A stretch of 64,000 bases of DNA, taken from Intestinimonas butyriciproducens. Its GTDB lineage: Bacteria > Bacillota > Clostridia > Oscillospirales > Butyricicoccaceae. Location: contig NZ_JACJKW010000002.1 in the NCBI RefSeq assembly GCF_016901775.1, positions 98,845 to 162,844 of the forward strand, in the 5' to 3' direction. A program made the translations under genes and the position numbers. Below, piece by piece: positions 51,123 through 59,896 of this stretch (the first letter of the stretch is position 1; the number at the start of each line of letters is the position of its first letter). The notes beneath the pieces are model-generated. The model had not been told where the DNA came from. It searched no databases and saw nothing but the letters and a program-made list of their open reading frames with translations.

Positions 51123-52779
51123 AAAACGGACGGCTGTGGAGAACTTTCCCGGCATCTGCCGTTTGCTTGATTATTTCCGCCTGCCGTCTCTCACCCTCTC
51201 TCAGGATGTGGAGAACCTGGAGCAGGCAGTGGAGCAGCTGAACCAGGAGGGAAAGCTGATGCTCACCCCCACCTTGCTGGAAGGAGATTGGTACCGCACT
51301 TCGGTGGGGCCTTTTCTGGTGGAGGATGAAGGAGGAATCAGCCGGGCTGTGATTTCCGATGGCTGGGGCCGGTATTATTTTAAAGACGAAGCCACCGGAA
51401 AACGGATCTATCTGGGGAAAAAGAACCCGGGGAATTTTCAAAGAGCGTATAGCGTCACTGTGGATTTTCCAAAGGAAACGCTGTCCTTTGCCAACCTGGT
51501 TTTCCGACTGACCCAGGGTCTTAGCCTGCGGGCCGGGGTATTTCTGGTGCTGTTGGGGTTTCTGGGCGGTGCTTTGTGGGCACTGTTTGCCTATCTGATT
51601 CGCCAGACTTTATCCAGCGTGATGCTTCTGGCCGATGGAGGCGATTTGGGAGCACTGTGGTTTTTGCTCACAGGGGTATTTCTCCTTCTGGCCCTGTCGG
51701 TATTCACTGCTCGCCGCATTATAGAACGGGCTGCGGACAAAGGAGCTATTCTGGCTCTGCCGGCCCTGCTGCGGCGGCTGTACGAAGGGGACGGCGGAGG
51801 AGAAGAAGCGGCGGAAAGTCTGGCCCATTTTCGGGACAACAGCCGTCGCCTGATAGGCTGGATCTTTTCCGGAGTCTGGGGTCTGTGTGTGCTGGTGTGT
51901 ATTTTGCCTTTTTCCCAGGGAAAAACGCGGAGCTGGAGCCTTCTGACCATGGTGGTGCTGTTCCTGATGGCCGTTTTTGTGTTCTTCCTGGCCCGGGCCC
52001 GGAAAAAGGGAGAACAGGAAGAGCGGCAGCGGCAGCAATGGGTTCTTCACCGGGCCGATGACAGGCGTTTGGGTATTTGCCGTCCCTTCCCGGGGGAAAA
52101 GAAGTCTGTAAGAAAATGGAATCATATCGGTGGATCCTTTTGGGTTGCATTGCTGCTGGCTTTGCCGGTGGCGGCCTGGATGGTATCGGATGGCCGCTCT
52201 GCCGGCCGTCTGATGGAAAATATCCTGCTTTACCTTCCTTTTGCTGCTCTGCCTTTGCAGCAGGTTCTGACAGCGGTCAGGGCGGGGAAGGCAGCAGGCG
52301 AGCTGCGGTCTCTGCTGCCCCGGGCGAAAAAGAAACCGGGCGGTCAGGCGACACTCCCCTCTCTGGGCAGCGTGATGGAGTGGAAAGATGTGACCTTTTC
52401 CTATCCGGATTCGGCGCAGCCGGTGCTGCAGGGAGTTTCTCTGCGGCTGAACCCTGGGGATCGGGTGGGGATCTATGGCGGTACCGGTGCGGGAAAAACC
52501 ACCTTCTGCCGTCTGGCTGCCGGATTGCAGCGGCCCACCGGAGGAAATATCTACTATGGCGGCGTAGAACTGGGACGATATAACGGCGCTGCGCTGCGCA
52601 GCCGGGTGGCCTGGGAAACGGGCCGGGACATTGTGCTGGGAAGCACTCTGCCCTCCCAAGCGGATGAACGCACCTTTGTGGTGCTGTCTCCCCGGATGGA
52701 GGATTTGCGGGGATGCCAGAGGATCTATCGGCTGGAAGAAGGCCGGCTCATCCCTGTGGATGAAAAACAAATCGGGTAA
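51094..52779 (+). CDS. NHLM-type partner ABC protein with truncated nucleotide-binding domain
   Basis: A 561-aa protein. An N-terminal cytoplasmic domain of about 140 residues precedes five or six TM helices (about 150-400). The nucleotide-binding domain (about 425-561) has MEWKDVTFSYPDSAQPVLQG and an intact Walker A, YGGTGAGKTTF. After RSRVAWETG it jumps to a segment matching the H-loop end (RTFVVLSPRMEDLRGCQRI), so the helical subdomain, signature motif and Walker B are missing and the H-loop His is replaced. It therefore has only half of an ATP site, complementary to its partner's LSRGE. The gene overlaps the previous one by 29 bases; GGAGGAGG precedes ATG 51094. Confidence 0.82.
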   Translation: MPMEMSPRDEKRTAVENFPGICRLLDYFRLPSLTLSQDVENLEQAVEQLNQEGKLMLTPTLLEGDWYRTSVGPFLVEDEGGISRAVISDGWGRYYFKDEATGKRIYLGKKNPGNFQRAYSVTVDFPKETLSFANLVFRLTQGLSLRAGVFLVLLGFLGGALWALFAYLIRQTLSSVMLLADGGDLGALWFLLTGVFLLLALSVFTARRIIERAADKGAILALPALLRRLYEGDGGGEEAAESLAHFRDNSRRLIGWIFSGVWGLCVLVCILPFSQGKTRSWSLLTMVVLFLMAVFVFFLARARKKGEQEERQRQQWVLHRADDRRLGICRPFPGEKKSVRKWNHIGGSFWVALLLALPVAAWMVSDGRSAGRLMENILLYLPFAALPLQQVLTAVRAGKAAGELRSLLPRAKKKPGGQATLPSLGSVMEWKDVTFSYPDSAQPVLQGVSLRLNPGDRVGIYGGTGAGKTTFCRLAAGLQRPTGGNIYYGGVELGRYNGAALRSRVAWETGRDIVLGSTLPSQADERTFVVLSPRMEDLRGCQRIYRLEEGRLIPVDEKQIG

Positions 52780-52850
52780 GGAGCGAGCATATTTTGGCAA
52801 CGGCATGGATACGGGACGGCAAAAAACAATGGGAAGAGGAGAAAAACGAA

Positions 52851-53777
52851 ATGTCCCTTCCCCGGAAGCTGAAAGACTTTCTCCAGTGGATGAAAGAAAA
52901 GCAGGGCTTCCGTCCTTTTCGGCTGGAAGACCGGGCCATGGTGGACCAGTACAGCAGGGAGAGCGTCTTTTTTGACCTGTCCTTCACCAACTTCTGGGCC
53001 TGGGAGGAGGTGTTCCACTACTGCTGGAAAATGGTGGGCGACACTCTGGCGGTAGTATACATCACTCTGGACCAGGTGCCCGCCGTTATCTTGATGCCCG
53101 GGCCTTCCCGCAGGCTGGAGGCGGCCGTCCATGTGCTGCGTGAGCTGTTCGGGCGATGGGGCCACTCCCTGATCTGCGAATACATCCCCGAGGAATGGCT
53201 GCCGCTCTATAAAGGGCTTGGTGTGCCCACAGAAGTATCCACCCACCGGGATTGGAGCGATTATGTGTACGATGTGGCGGACTTCACCCTTCTGGAAGGA
53301 GGGGCGAACAAGTCCCGCCGCCGGGAACTGAAACTGGTGGAAGGAATCGACGGTGTGCACTTTGAACCGCTGCGTCCGGAGCTTTTTCATCCGATGCTCC
53401 AGGTTTTTGACCGGTGGTGCCAGGACAGAGACTGCAAAGACTGCTTTTTTGGCTGCGAGCGCCAGGCCTTTGCACGGCTGGAAAACATTTGGGAAGAAGG
53501 CCGCTATTATGGTGGACTGGTGTACATAGAAGAGGAGCCCATGGCCTTTGCCCTGGGGGAAACTTTGGGGAACTGCGCTTGCTATTCCTTCCAGAAAAAT
53601 GCCGTCAATCTGCGGGGGCTTACTTATTATATCAGCTATCGCTGTGCCCTTTTGCCCGGCCATCCGCCTCAGCTCAACTGGTGTGAGGACATGGGCCTTG
53701 CAGGCCTGCGGGAAAACAAACTTCATTACCGTCCCAGCAGGCTGGTGGATAAATACACCGTGACCATAAGGCCCTGA
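52851..53777 (+). CDS. DUF2156 protein (phosphatidylglycerol lysyltransferase C-domain-like)
   Basis: A 308-aa protein of DUF2156, the tandem GNAT-like fold of aminoacyl-phosphatidylglycerol synthases but without their membrane part. Landmarks are FRPFRLEDRAMVDQYSR near the start, SVFFDLSFTNFWAW, VADFTLLEGGANKSRRRELK and MAFALGETLGNCACYSFQKN. Soluble relatives are thought to transfer aminoacyl or acyl groups; the substrate here is unknown. ATG 52851 has a GAGGAG ribosome site; a TTG at 52794 after AAGGAG would add 19 residues outside the conserved fold. It follows the ABC genes in the same operon and could modify a peptide or lipid (inference). Confidence 0.85.
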   Translation: MSLPRKLKDFLQWMKEKQGFRPFRLEDRAMVDQYSRESVFFDLSFTNFWAWEEVFHYCWKMVGDTLAVVYITLDQVPAVILMPGPSRRLEAAVHVLRELFGRWGHSLICEYIPEEWLPLYKGLGVPTEVSTHRDWSDYVYDVADFTLLEGGANKSRRRELKLVEGIDGVHFEPLRPELFHPMLQVFDRWCQDRDCKDCFFGCERQAFARLENIWEEGRYYGGLVYIEEEPMAFALGETLGNCACYSFQKNAVNLRGLTYYISYRCALLPGHPPQLNWCEDMGLAGLRENKLHYRPSRLVDKYTVTIRP

Positions 53778-53801
53778 GAAGGCCGCCGAAGGAGTGAAAA
53801 T

Positions 53802-56800
53802 ATGAAAGCATTGTGGAAAAAACATCGACTGCTTTTTCTGGGACTGCTGGCCCTTGTGTGCCTGTTGGTGCTGGTGGCCGGGTGGAGCGCTTTCCGGACC
53901 GATCCCCGGACAGATTCGGTTTATATCAGCGACCCCACAGCGGTGCTATTCAGTACGGATGGGCAAAAGTATGTGATTGCCGAGGGCAGTACCAGCATTC
54001 TGGTGCTCAATGAGGAGGATCAGTATCTGCGCACCCTTTCCGGAGGCCAGCAGAGCCAGGGCTTTTATTACGCCCAGAGTCTGGCCGCCGATGAAGAGGG
54101 AAATCTGTATATCAGCGACAAAATGCTGGGAGAAAACGGAAAGGACATCCAGAGCGAGCGTATTGCCGTTTACGACCAAAAGGGCAATTTTGTGGACTAT
54201 CTGTATGAACTGCCCCGGGAGAGCACCGAAGGAGATAACCGGGTGCGCATTCAGGATCTGCGGTGGCGGGATGGCAAGCTGTGGTTTGTTCAGATAGAGC
54301 AAGATGGCCTGCGGCTGTGCAAACTGGACCGGGACACCGGGGAACAGGAGGAAGCAGGGTTTTATCCTTGTGAAGACGCATGGCGAAAGGTGATGTATGC
54401 CGCCGTTTCCCCGGAAGGAATGGTGTACTTTACCGACAAATACGGCGCCTTGTATCAGGCTTCCCAAGGGGGAGACCATGTTCTTTTGCATGATCCTGCC
54501 GCTCAGGGGGAAGAAAGCAGCATTGCAGCCAACCTGGTGTGCGCCTCGGATGGGAGCATTTATTTTAACGATCTGGGAAAACGGGAGATCCGCCGTATTA
54601 CTCCGGAAGGACAGGTGGAGACCGCCGTGGGCCAGGGAGAGCCGATGGCGGAAAAGCCGGAGGCCTTCAATGAGCTTCCCATCTATTCCTTTGTCACCCT
54701 GACGCCGGAAGAAAATCTGGCTTCCATTTATTGTGAATATTATTTTGATGAGACCATCGATGACTATACCTATGACTACTGCATCTATGTGAAGGATGCA
54801 GAGGGACAGGTTCTGCTCAACACAGCAGAGGTGTCCAAAGCTCTGTCGGTGCAGCTGTGGGGGTATGCCGCCTGTGCAGCCATTGTTCTGCTGGCAGTAT
54901 TGTTCATCTTCAGTTTTGTCCATATTCTCCAGGCCGGATGGCTCAGGAAGATCACGCCCAGAAACCGGATGCATCTGGCGGTTATTGTGGCAGCAGTGTT
55001 GGGGGCCGCTGTCACGGCCACAGTGGTGGTAGGGGATCTGAACGACCGCTACATCCAGGAGCGGATCAGCAAGATGACCAATATGGCGGTGCTCATGGCC
55101 CGGGATCTGGACGCCGAAGACATTGCCAGTCTGGATTCGCCCCAGGCCTATGACTCTCCGGCGTACCAGCGCATTGACGAGTCGGTACAGGAGATCATGG
55201 ACAGCGATATCAACGAGGATGGAGCTTACTGCACCCTCTATCGGGAAAAGGATGGAGTGGTCTGCATCGTCTATTCCGACGAAGGCCTGAACAATGTGCT
55301 CTATCCCATGAGCGGCGTGTTTGAAGGCTCTTATGAAGCGGAGATTTATGAGACCGGCCAGCTGAAGCAGTTTTCTGCTTTTTCCAGCGCCGACGGGCAT
55401 TACGCCTTTACCCTGGCTCCCATCACCGGCGAAACTGGTGAAGTGGTGGGACTCATTGAGGTGGGCACCGATTTGTATGCCTTTACGGCCAGCAACCAGG
55501 CCCTGATCCGGGAGACGCTGCTCACCGTTCTCATGGTGGTGGTCACCTGTGTGTTGCTCTTTTCCGAAAGCACGGTGTTTTTCGCGGCTCTGCGGCGCAA
55601 TCGCCAGGAAAAGCGGCAGCATCTGCTGCGGGATGTGGGCATTGTGCGGCCCATCGCCTTTCTGATCTTCTTTGCAGGGAATATGTCCACCGCCTTTTTG
55701 CCGGTGTATGGCATGGGGCTGTGGGACAGCTCCATGGGCATCCAAAAGGTGGTAGCTTCGGCCATTCCCCTGTCGGCCGAGGTGCTGCTTACGGCGATTT
55801 TTTCCTTCCTGGGCGGATTTTTGGTGGACAAAATGGGCACAAAGCCCTTGATCGCGGTGGGCAGTGTGCTCTTTATGGGCGGTCTGGGGCTGTGCGGCGC
55901 CGCTCCGGATCTGCGTTTCCTCATCGCAGCCAGCGTGGTGCTGGGCATCGGTGAGGGGCTGGTGCTGGTGGCTCTCAACACCTTCATCAGCAATTATGGG
56001 GAAGAAGAGCAGCGGAACCGGGGCTTTTCCGGTTACAACGCCGCTTATCTCTCCGGGGTCAACTGCGGCACCGTGGTAGGCTCCCTGGCGGCTGAACAGT
56101 TCGGCTACCGCAATGTGTTCTATATCGCTGTGGCCGTCACGGCGATGGCTCTGCTGCTGGGGATTTTCTGTCTGCACAAACAAAGTGCCGGAGGAGAGAC
56201 GGAAAAAGAACAAAAAGGAATGTCCACTCTGGCCTTCCTCTTCAAACCTCGGGTGTTTTTCTTCTTCCTGTTTATGCTCACACCCTATCTGATCTGCGCT
56301 TCCTTTCTCAGCTATTTCTTCCCCATTTTCGGCGATGAAAACGGACTCAGTGCCTCCTTTGTGGCCCAGGCCTTCCTGATCTCCGGTGTGGTGGCCATCT
56401 ATCTGGGCCCCACTCTGACCAAGGTAGTCACCGAAAAGCTGGGAGCCCGGGGCGGTCTGATTCTGGCCACCGGGATTTATGTGGCCGCCTTCCTGCTCTT
56501 TGCCCTGTATCCCACGGTGGAGTTCTGCTTTGTCATCATCCTCCTTCTGGCAGTGGCCGACAGCTTCGGTCTTTCCATGCAGGCGGTGTATTTCAGCGCC
56601 CTGCCGGAGGTGCGGGTGTATGGTTCAGGCAAAGCCATGGGCATCAACAGTGCTGTGGAAAGCATCGCCCAGACGGTGGGCCCCATGATCTTTGCCGCCG
56701 TATTGCTGCTGGGAGTGGAAAAAGGCGTGCTGACTCTGGGACTGGGCGTAGGCGTACTGCTTCTGCTCTTTATATTCTCCACTCTGCGGGACTGGAAAAA

Positions 56801-56822
56801 GGAGAAGCGTCACAATGGATGA
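53802..56822 (+). CDS. Sensor-transporter fusion: propeller and Cache-like domains fused to an MFS transporter
   Basis: A 1006-aa protein. One N-terminal helix (about 9-30) is followed by a propeller-like extracytoplasmic domain (about 35-340, with YAQSLAADEEGNLYISD and LVCASDGSIYFNDLG blades), two TM helices (about 350-372, 388-410), a Cache-like extracytoplasmic domain (about 412-560), then a twelve-helix major facilitator with the loop GGFLVDKMGTKPLIAVG between helices 2 and 3. The sensory half has the same order as the receptor at 34172; only the output differs. Ligand-gated transport or export is plausible (inference). It overlaps the next gene by eight bases. Confidence 0.83.
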   Translation: MKALWKKHRLLFLGLLALVCLLVLVAGWSAFRTDPRTDSVYISDPTAVLFSTDGQKYVIAEGSTSILVLNEEDQYLRTLSGGQQSQGFYYAQSLAADEEGNLYISDKMLGENGKDIQSERIAVYDQKGNFVDYLYELPRESTEGDNRVRIQDLRWRDGKLWFVQIEQDGLRLCKLDRDTGEQEEAGFYPCEDAWRKVMYAAVSPEGMVYFTDKYGALYQASQGGDHVLLHDPAAQGEESSIAANLVCASDGSIYFNDLGKREIRRITPEGQVETAVGQGEPMAEKPEAFNELPIYSFVTLTPEENLASIYCEYYFDETIDDYTYDYCIYVKDAEGQVLLNTAEVSKALSVQLWGYAACAAIVLLAVLFIFSFVHILQAGWLRKITPRNRMHLAVIVAAVLGAAVTATVVVGDLNDRYIQERISKMTNMAVLMARDLDAEDIASLDSPQAYDSPAYQRIDESVQEIMDSDINEDGAYCTLYREKDGVVCIVYSDEGLNNVLYPMSGVFEGSYEAEIYETGQLKQFSAFSSADGHYAFTLAPITGETGEVVGLIEVGTDLYAFTASNQALIRETLLTVLMVVVTCVLLFSESTVFFAALRRNRQEKRQHLLRDVGIVRPIAFLIFFAGNMSTAFLPVYGMGLWDSSMGIQKVVASAIPLSAEVLLTAIFSFLGGFLVDKMGTKPLIAVGSVLFMGGLGLCGAAPDLRFLIAASVVLGIGEGLVLVALNTFISNYGEEEQRNRGFSGYNAAYLSGVNCGTVVGSLAAEQFGYRNVFYIAVAVTAMALLLGIFCLHKQSAGGETEKEQKGMSTLAFLFKPRVFFFFLFMLTPYLICASFLSYFFPIFGDENGLSASFVAQAFLISGVVAIYLGPTLTKVVTEKLGARGGLILATGIYVAAFLLFALYPTVEFCFVIILLLAVADSFGLSMQAVYFSALPEVRVYGSGKAMGINSAVESIAQTVGPMIFAAVLLLGVEKGVLTLGLGVGVLLLLFIFSTLRDWKKEKRHNG

Positions 56823-57672
56823 TCTTCACTTCCGCCTGGCCCGGGCCGGGGAAGGGCCCCGTCTGCGGCCTTTGTGGCAGGAATGTTTTGGGGATACCCA
56901 GGATTTCTGGGAGGTCTACGAAACTTTTGCCTTTTCACCGGGGCAAGTGGAATTGGGATTTTGGGAAGAAATACTGTGCTCTATGATGACCCTGCTCCCC
57001 GGTACACTGTGGACGAAGACGGGAACAGCAAAAAAAGCCGCCTGTATTTACGGCCTGGCCACTCTGCCCCGTTATCAGGGGCAGGGGGCGGCCACCGCTT
57101 TGCTGAAGCGGGCGGTGAAACGGCTGAAAGACGGGGAACTGGACTGCGTGGCCGTGGTGCCGGACACACCGGAGCTGTATCCTTTTTATGCCAAGGCCCT
57201 GGGAGCGGAGACCGCTTTCTATATCCGCTTTGCCCGGAAAGAACGGCAGGATTTGCCCAGCGTTTCCACATTCCCCCGGCCTATTGGGGCAGAGGGATAT
57301 GCTGACCTGCGGCAGCGGGCCTTGGCAGGCCGGAATTTTATGGACTGGAGAGGCCGGCTTCTGGAGTTTCAGCGCCGGATCTCCCAAGGTGAGGATGGGG
57401 GGATGTTTTCCTTTCCCCAAGCCCCTCAGTGCTGTGCTGCGGCGGAGATCGATGAAGCCGGACATTTGCAGGTACGGGAACTGCTGGGGCCGGAAGAGGA
57501 TTTGGAAGGCTGTCTCGCCGGCCTGATGGATGCACTGGGGTGCAAAAGGGCCCAGGTGCGTCTGCCGCCCTGGAGCAAGGCTCTGGGCGGAGAGAAAGAA
57601 CCCTTTGCCATGGCAGCCGGCCTGCCGGTACCTGCAGGAGAAGAATGGTATCTGGGATTTGATTTTGCATAA
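56815..57672 (+). CDS. GNAT acetyltransferase, Eis-like N-terminal part
   Basis: A 285-aa acetyltransferase starting within the end of the MFS gene. The N-terminal GNAT domain has RLARAGEGPRLRPLWQECFG and the acetyl-CoA loop GLATLPRYQGQGAATALLKR, then a strand-helix with YPFYAKALGAETAF. About 140 further residues of lower similarity follow. No transport or CIS link is evident except operon membership. A strong terminator right after the stop closes the operon. Confidence 0.87.
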   Translation: MDDLHFRLARAGEGPRLRPLWQECFGDTQDFWEVYETFAFSPGQVELGFWEEILCSMMTLLPGTLWTKTGTAKKAACIYGLATLPRYQGQGAATALLKRAVKRLKDGELDCVAVVPDTPELYPFYAKALGAETAFYIRFARKERQDLPSVSTFPRPIGAEGYADLRQRALAGRNFMDWRGRLLEFQRRISQGEDGGMFSFPQAPQCCAAAEIDEAGHLQVRELLGPEEDLEGCLAGLMDALGCKRAQVRLPPWSKALGGEKEPFAMAAGLPVPAGEEWYLGFDFA

Positions 57673-57674
57673 CG

Positions 57675-57708
57675 AAAAAGGCCCTGGGCAAACGCCCGGG
57701 GCCTTTTT
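57675..57708. terminator. Bidirectional terminator closing the accessory operon
   Basis: AAAAAGGCCCTGGGC with GCCCGGGGCCTTTTT, AAAC loop; one T-G pair. It serves the plus-strand operon and the convergent minus-strand GNAT gene. Confidence 0.92.
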
Positions 57709-57723
57709 ATATGGAAATCTCTT

Positions 57724-58512
57724 TCAGAGGAAGTCCCGCCGGTACAGACTGCGGCGGTGATGAGTGGTAAATCCCTGACTTTCATAAAGCCGGATGGCTT
57801 TTTCGTTCCAGTCCAGCACTTCCAGGGTAGGAGTCCGACCTTTCGTCAGCAGGCGGTTTACGGCAAAAGCCAGAATGCCTTTTCCCAGTCCTTGTCCCTG
57901 AAAGGAGGGAGACACCGCCAGATTGTCCACCAGACCGCTTTCATCCAGGGAGACCGCTCCCATAAGCTGCCGGTTTTGCAGGAAGAGGAAGATATCCCGG
58001 CGGTGCTGGGCACAGAAAAGGCGATCTTCCACCGAAGGGAGCATCCGATGGGGCGGCACATTCATGGCCCGGCGCAGGGGGAGAAAGGCCTGGGCGATCA
58101 GCTCCTGATAGGCCCGGTACCAGGGGTCCTCATAGGCAATGGGGGAGAGGGAGGAGGGCAAAGGCTCTCCTTCATAAATCATATGCCGGGTGGTGAACCA
58201 GGGAACAAGTCCTCCTTGTTCTGCAAAGGGATGGGAGCCATAGGGCAGGTCGGTGGTGACCAGGTGCAGCCCTGCGCTTCTGGCCTGGTCCAGAGCGGCG
58301 GCGATGAGAGGGGCAAAATGGGCTCCTTCTTCTCCAAGGAGGAAAAGGGCTGTCCGCTTCTGAAAAGGAGCAAAAGGAAAGAGGGCTGCGGCCTTGGGAG
58401 CGCTCCCCTCCCAGGAAACGACGCCCCGGCAGTGCCCCCAAGGGGGCTGCCGGAACAGACAGGGCAGGGAAGAGAGGGCCTCTGCCTGCTCTATGGAATA
58501 GGGAATCAACAT
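57724..58512 (-). CDS. GNAT acetyltransferase
   Basis: A 262-aa two-domain acetyltransferase. The C-terminal GNAT domain (about 160-255) contains SLDESGLVDNLAVSPSFQGQ, with QGQGLGKGIL as the acetyl-CoA loop and LEVLDWNEKAIRLYESQGF as the final strand-helix. The N-terminal half is a diverged GNAT-like domain. It starts three bases after the stop of the TSUP permease gene, with no good ribosome site of its own, so it is probably translated by coupling. Substrate unknown. Confidence 0.88.
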   Translation of the reverse strand: MLIPYSIEQAEALSSLPCLFRQPPWGHCRGVVSWEGSAPKAAALFPFAPFQKRTALFLLGEEGAHFAPLIAAALDQARSAGLHLVTTDLPYGSHPFAEQGGLVPWFTTRHMIYEGEPLPSSLSPIAYEDPWYRAYQELIAQAFLPLRRAMNVPPHRMLPSVEDRLFCAQHRRDIFLFLQNRQLMGAVSLDESGLVDNLAVSPSFQGQGLGKGILAFAVNRLLTKGRTPTLEVLDWNEKAIRLYESQGFTTHHRRSLYRRDFL

Positions 58513-58515
58513 GGT

Positions 58516-59277
58516 TTAAAACAGCTCGGTCACCACTTTGATCATCAGCAGCACGATGACCAAAGCAATGATGGGGCGGATGAACTTGGCGCCGTTTTTG
58601 ATGGCCAGATGGGCGCCCAGCCAGTTTCCGGCGATGGTGCAGCAGGCAGCGGGCACGGCCAGCCAGAAAAGCACCTTTCCTCCCAGAAGATAGGCCACCG
58701 CCGAAGCGATGTTGGACGCCAGGTTGGTCAGCTTGGCGTTGCCGGAAGCTGTGACGATGGGCAGACGCAGCACCATGCAGAACAGGATGATGAGGAAGGT
58801 GCCAGTGCCGGGGCCGAAGAAACCGTCATAGGCCCCCAGAAACAGGCCGATGACAAAGGCCTTGGGATAGAGCAGCTTTACCTTTTCGTGTTCGTCCTCG
58901 TTTTCCCCGAACTTCCGGTTGATGAGGATAAAGACACCGGCCACCGGCAGGATTACCATCAGGCACATACGCAGCACCCGGTCTTCCAGCACCATGGCCA
59001 GCTGAGAGCCCATCCAGGCGCCGATCAGGGCGCCAACGGCGCTGTATAAGGCGGTTTTCAGATGCACATTGCCGCTTTTGAAATATTTGAAGGAGGAGAC
59101 ACAGGTACCCAATGCGGCGGAAAACTTATTGCAGCCATAGGCATTGATCATAGGCAGGCCGGCAAAAACATAGGCGGGAATGGAGATTAGTCCGCCTCCT
59201 CCGGCCACCGAATCCACAAATCCGGATAAAAACACCAATGGGCAGACGATGAGCAGTGCGTGCAGACTGAAATCCAT
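58516..59277 (-). CDS. TSUP (TauE/SafE) family permease
   Basis: A 253-aa membrane protein with about eight helices. Family marks are FLSGFVDSVAGGGGLISIPA in the first repeat, CNKFSAALGTCVSS, and GAYDGFFGPGTGTFLIILF in the second. TSUP proteins move sulfite, sulfonates, sulfoacetate or similar anions. ATG 59277 is chosen for the AGAGAGGA site eight bases upstream; an ATG at 59310 would add 11 residues. A clear promoter lies at 59320-59348. Confidence 0.92.
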   Translation of the reverse strand: MDFSLHALLIVCPLVFLSGFVDSVAGGGGLISIPAYVFAGLPMINAYGCNKFSAALGTCVSSFKYFKSGNVHLKTALYSAVGALIGAWMGSQLAMVLEDRVLRMCLMVILPVAGVFILINRKFGENEDEHEKVKLLYPKAFVIGLFLGAYDGFFGPGTGTFLIILFCMVLRLPIVTASGNAKLTNLASNIASAVAYLLGGKVLFWLAVPAACCTIAGNWLGAHLAIKNGAKFIRPIIALVIVLLMIKVVTELF

Positions 59278-59319
59278 AACCAAAATCCTCTCTTTTTCAA
59301 ATGAAAGCAAACCTCATTT

Positions 59320-59348
59320 ATCATAAATCAAAAATAGCTTCCTGGCAA
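59320..59348 (-). promoter_or_regulatory. Promoter of the TSUP permease-GNAT operon
   Basis: On the minus strand TTGCCA (59343-59348), 17-base spacer, TATGAT (59320-59325). Confidence 0.75.
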
Positions 59349-59623
59349 GGTATAGGCGAAAAAAGTCTTTGGGAAGTCTGGATTTCTAAGGCATTTCAAA
59401 CTGTTCTAAAACTGATTTGATTGGAGAGAGACGCTTGCCCAGTCCTTCATCAATCCGCAAAAAGCCGCGACTTGTGCGTGGCTTTTTGCACTTCTCAAAG
59501 GGCAAGTGCGGGCCGAAGGCGTGCATGTATCCCCTTGCAAAAACTCGGAAAAGCGGCAAAGGCCGCTTTTCCGGCATGGAAAAAAGTCCTTGGGAAGGGT
59601 GGCTTCCCAAGGACTTTTGCAGA
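59349..59623. terminator. Gene-free stretch with several terminator hairpins downstream of DUF3343
   Basis: The interval 59278-59623 shows no credible gene. It contains the terminator of the minus-strand yedF operon (59582-59597 with 59603-59618, a 16-bp stem around the AAAAGTCC/GGACTTTT ends), a second hairpin (59547-59557 with 59562-59572) and a smaller one near 59458-59487. The remaining sequence up to the TSUP promoter is featureless. Confidence 0.7.
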
Positions 59624-59896
59624 TCAGATCTGAATGGCTTCCACCTGGCGGTGGTTTTTGTCTCCTTTGGCAAAATACAGCTGAAACATCCCTTTTTCCA
59701 TTCCCAGGCTGTTGGCCGCGGCGATGGCCTCCTGCTGGTTCATTTCGGGCAGCATCACCGAGATGCCGCAGCTTTGGGATACTTCCCGCAGAGTGGGGAT
59801 GACGGTGATGGAATAATGGGGCCGGAGGATCTTCTGGGCCTCCATGGCCGAGTGGGTGTTTTCAAAGGAGATCACATAAAATTCTGTCCGCTCCAT
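59624..59896 (-). CDS. DUF3343 family protein
   Basis: A 90-aa protein of DUF3343, starting TEFYVISFENTHSAMEAQKIL and containing ITVIPTLREVSQSCGISVML with the conserved Cys. Family members regularly accompany YedF in selenium-using anaerobes and are proposed to carry sulfur or selenium. Its ATG overlaps the YedF stop by one base (TGATG), so the two are translationally coupled. Confidence 0.9.
   Translation of the reverse strand: MERTEFYVISFENTHSAMEAQKILRPHYSITVIPTLREVSQSCGISVMLPEMNQQEAIAAANSLGMEKGMFQLYFAKGDKNHRQVEAIQI

Noticed and set aside
59386..59673. A 95-aa minus-strand frame between the DUF3343 and TSUP genes
   Set aside because: It runs through several terminator hairpins, overlaps DUF3343, and lacks a ribosome site; best seen as non-coding.
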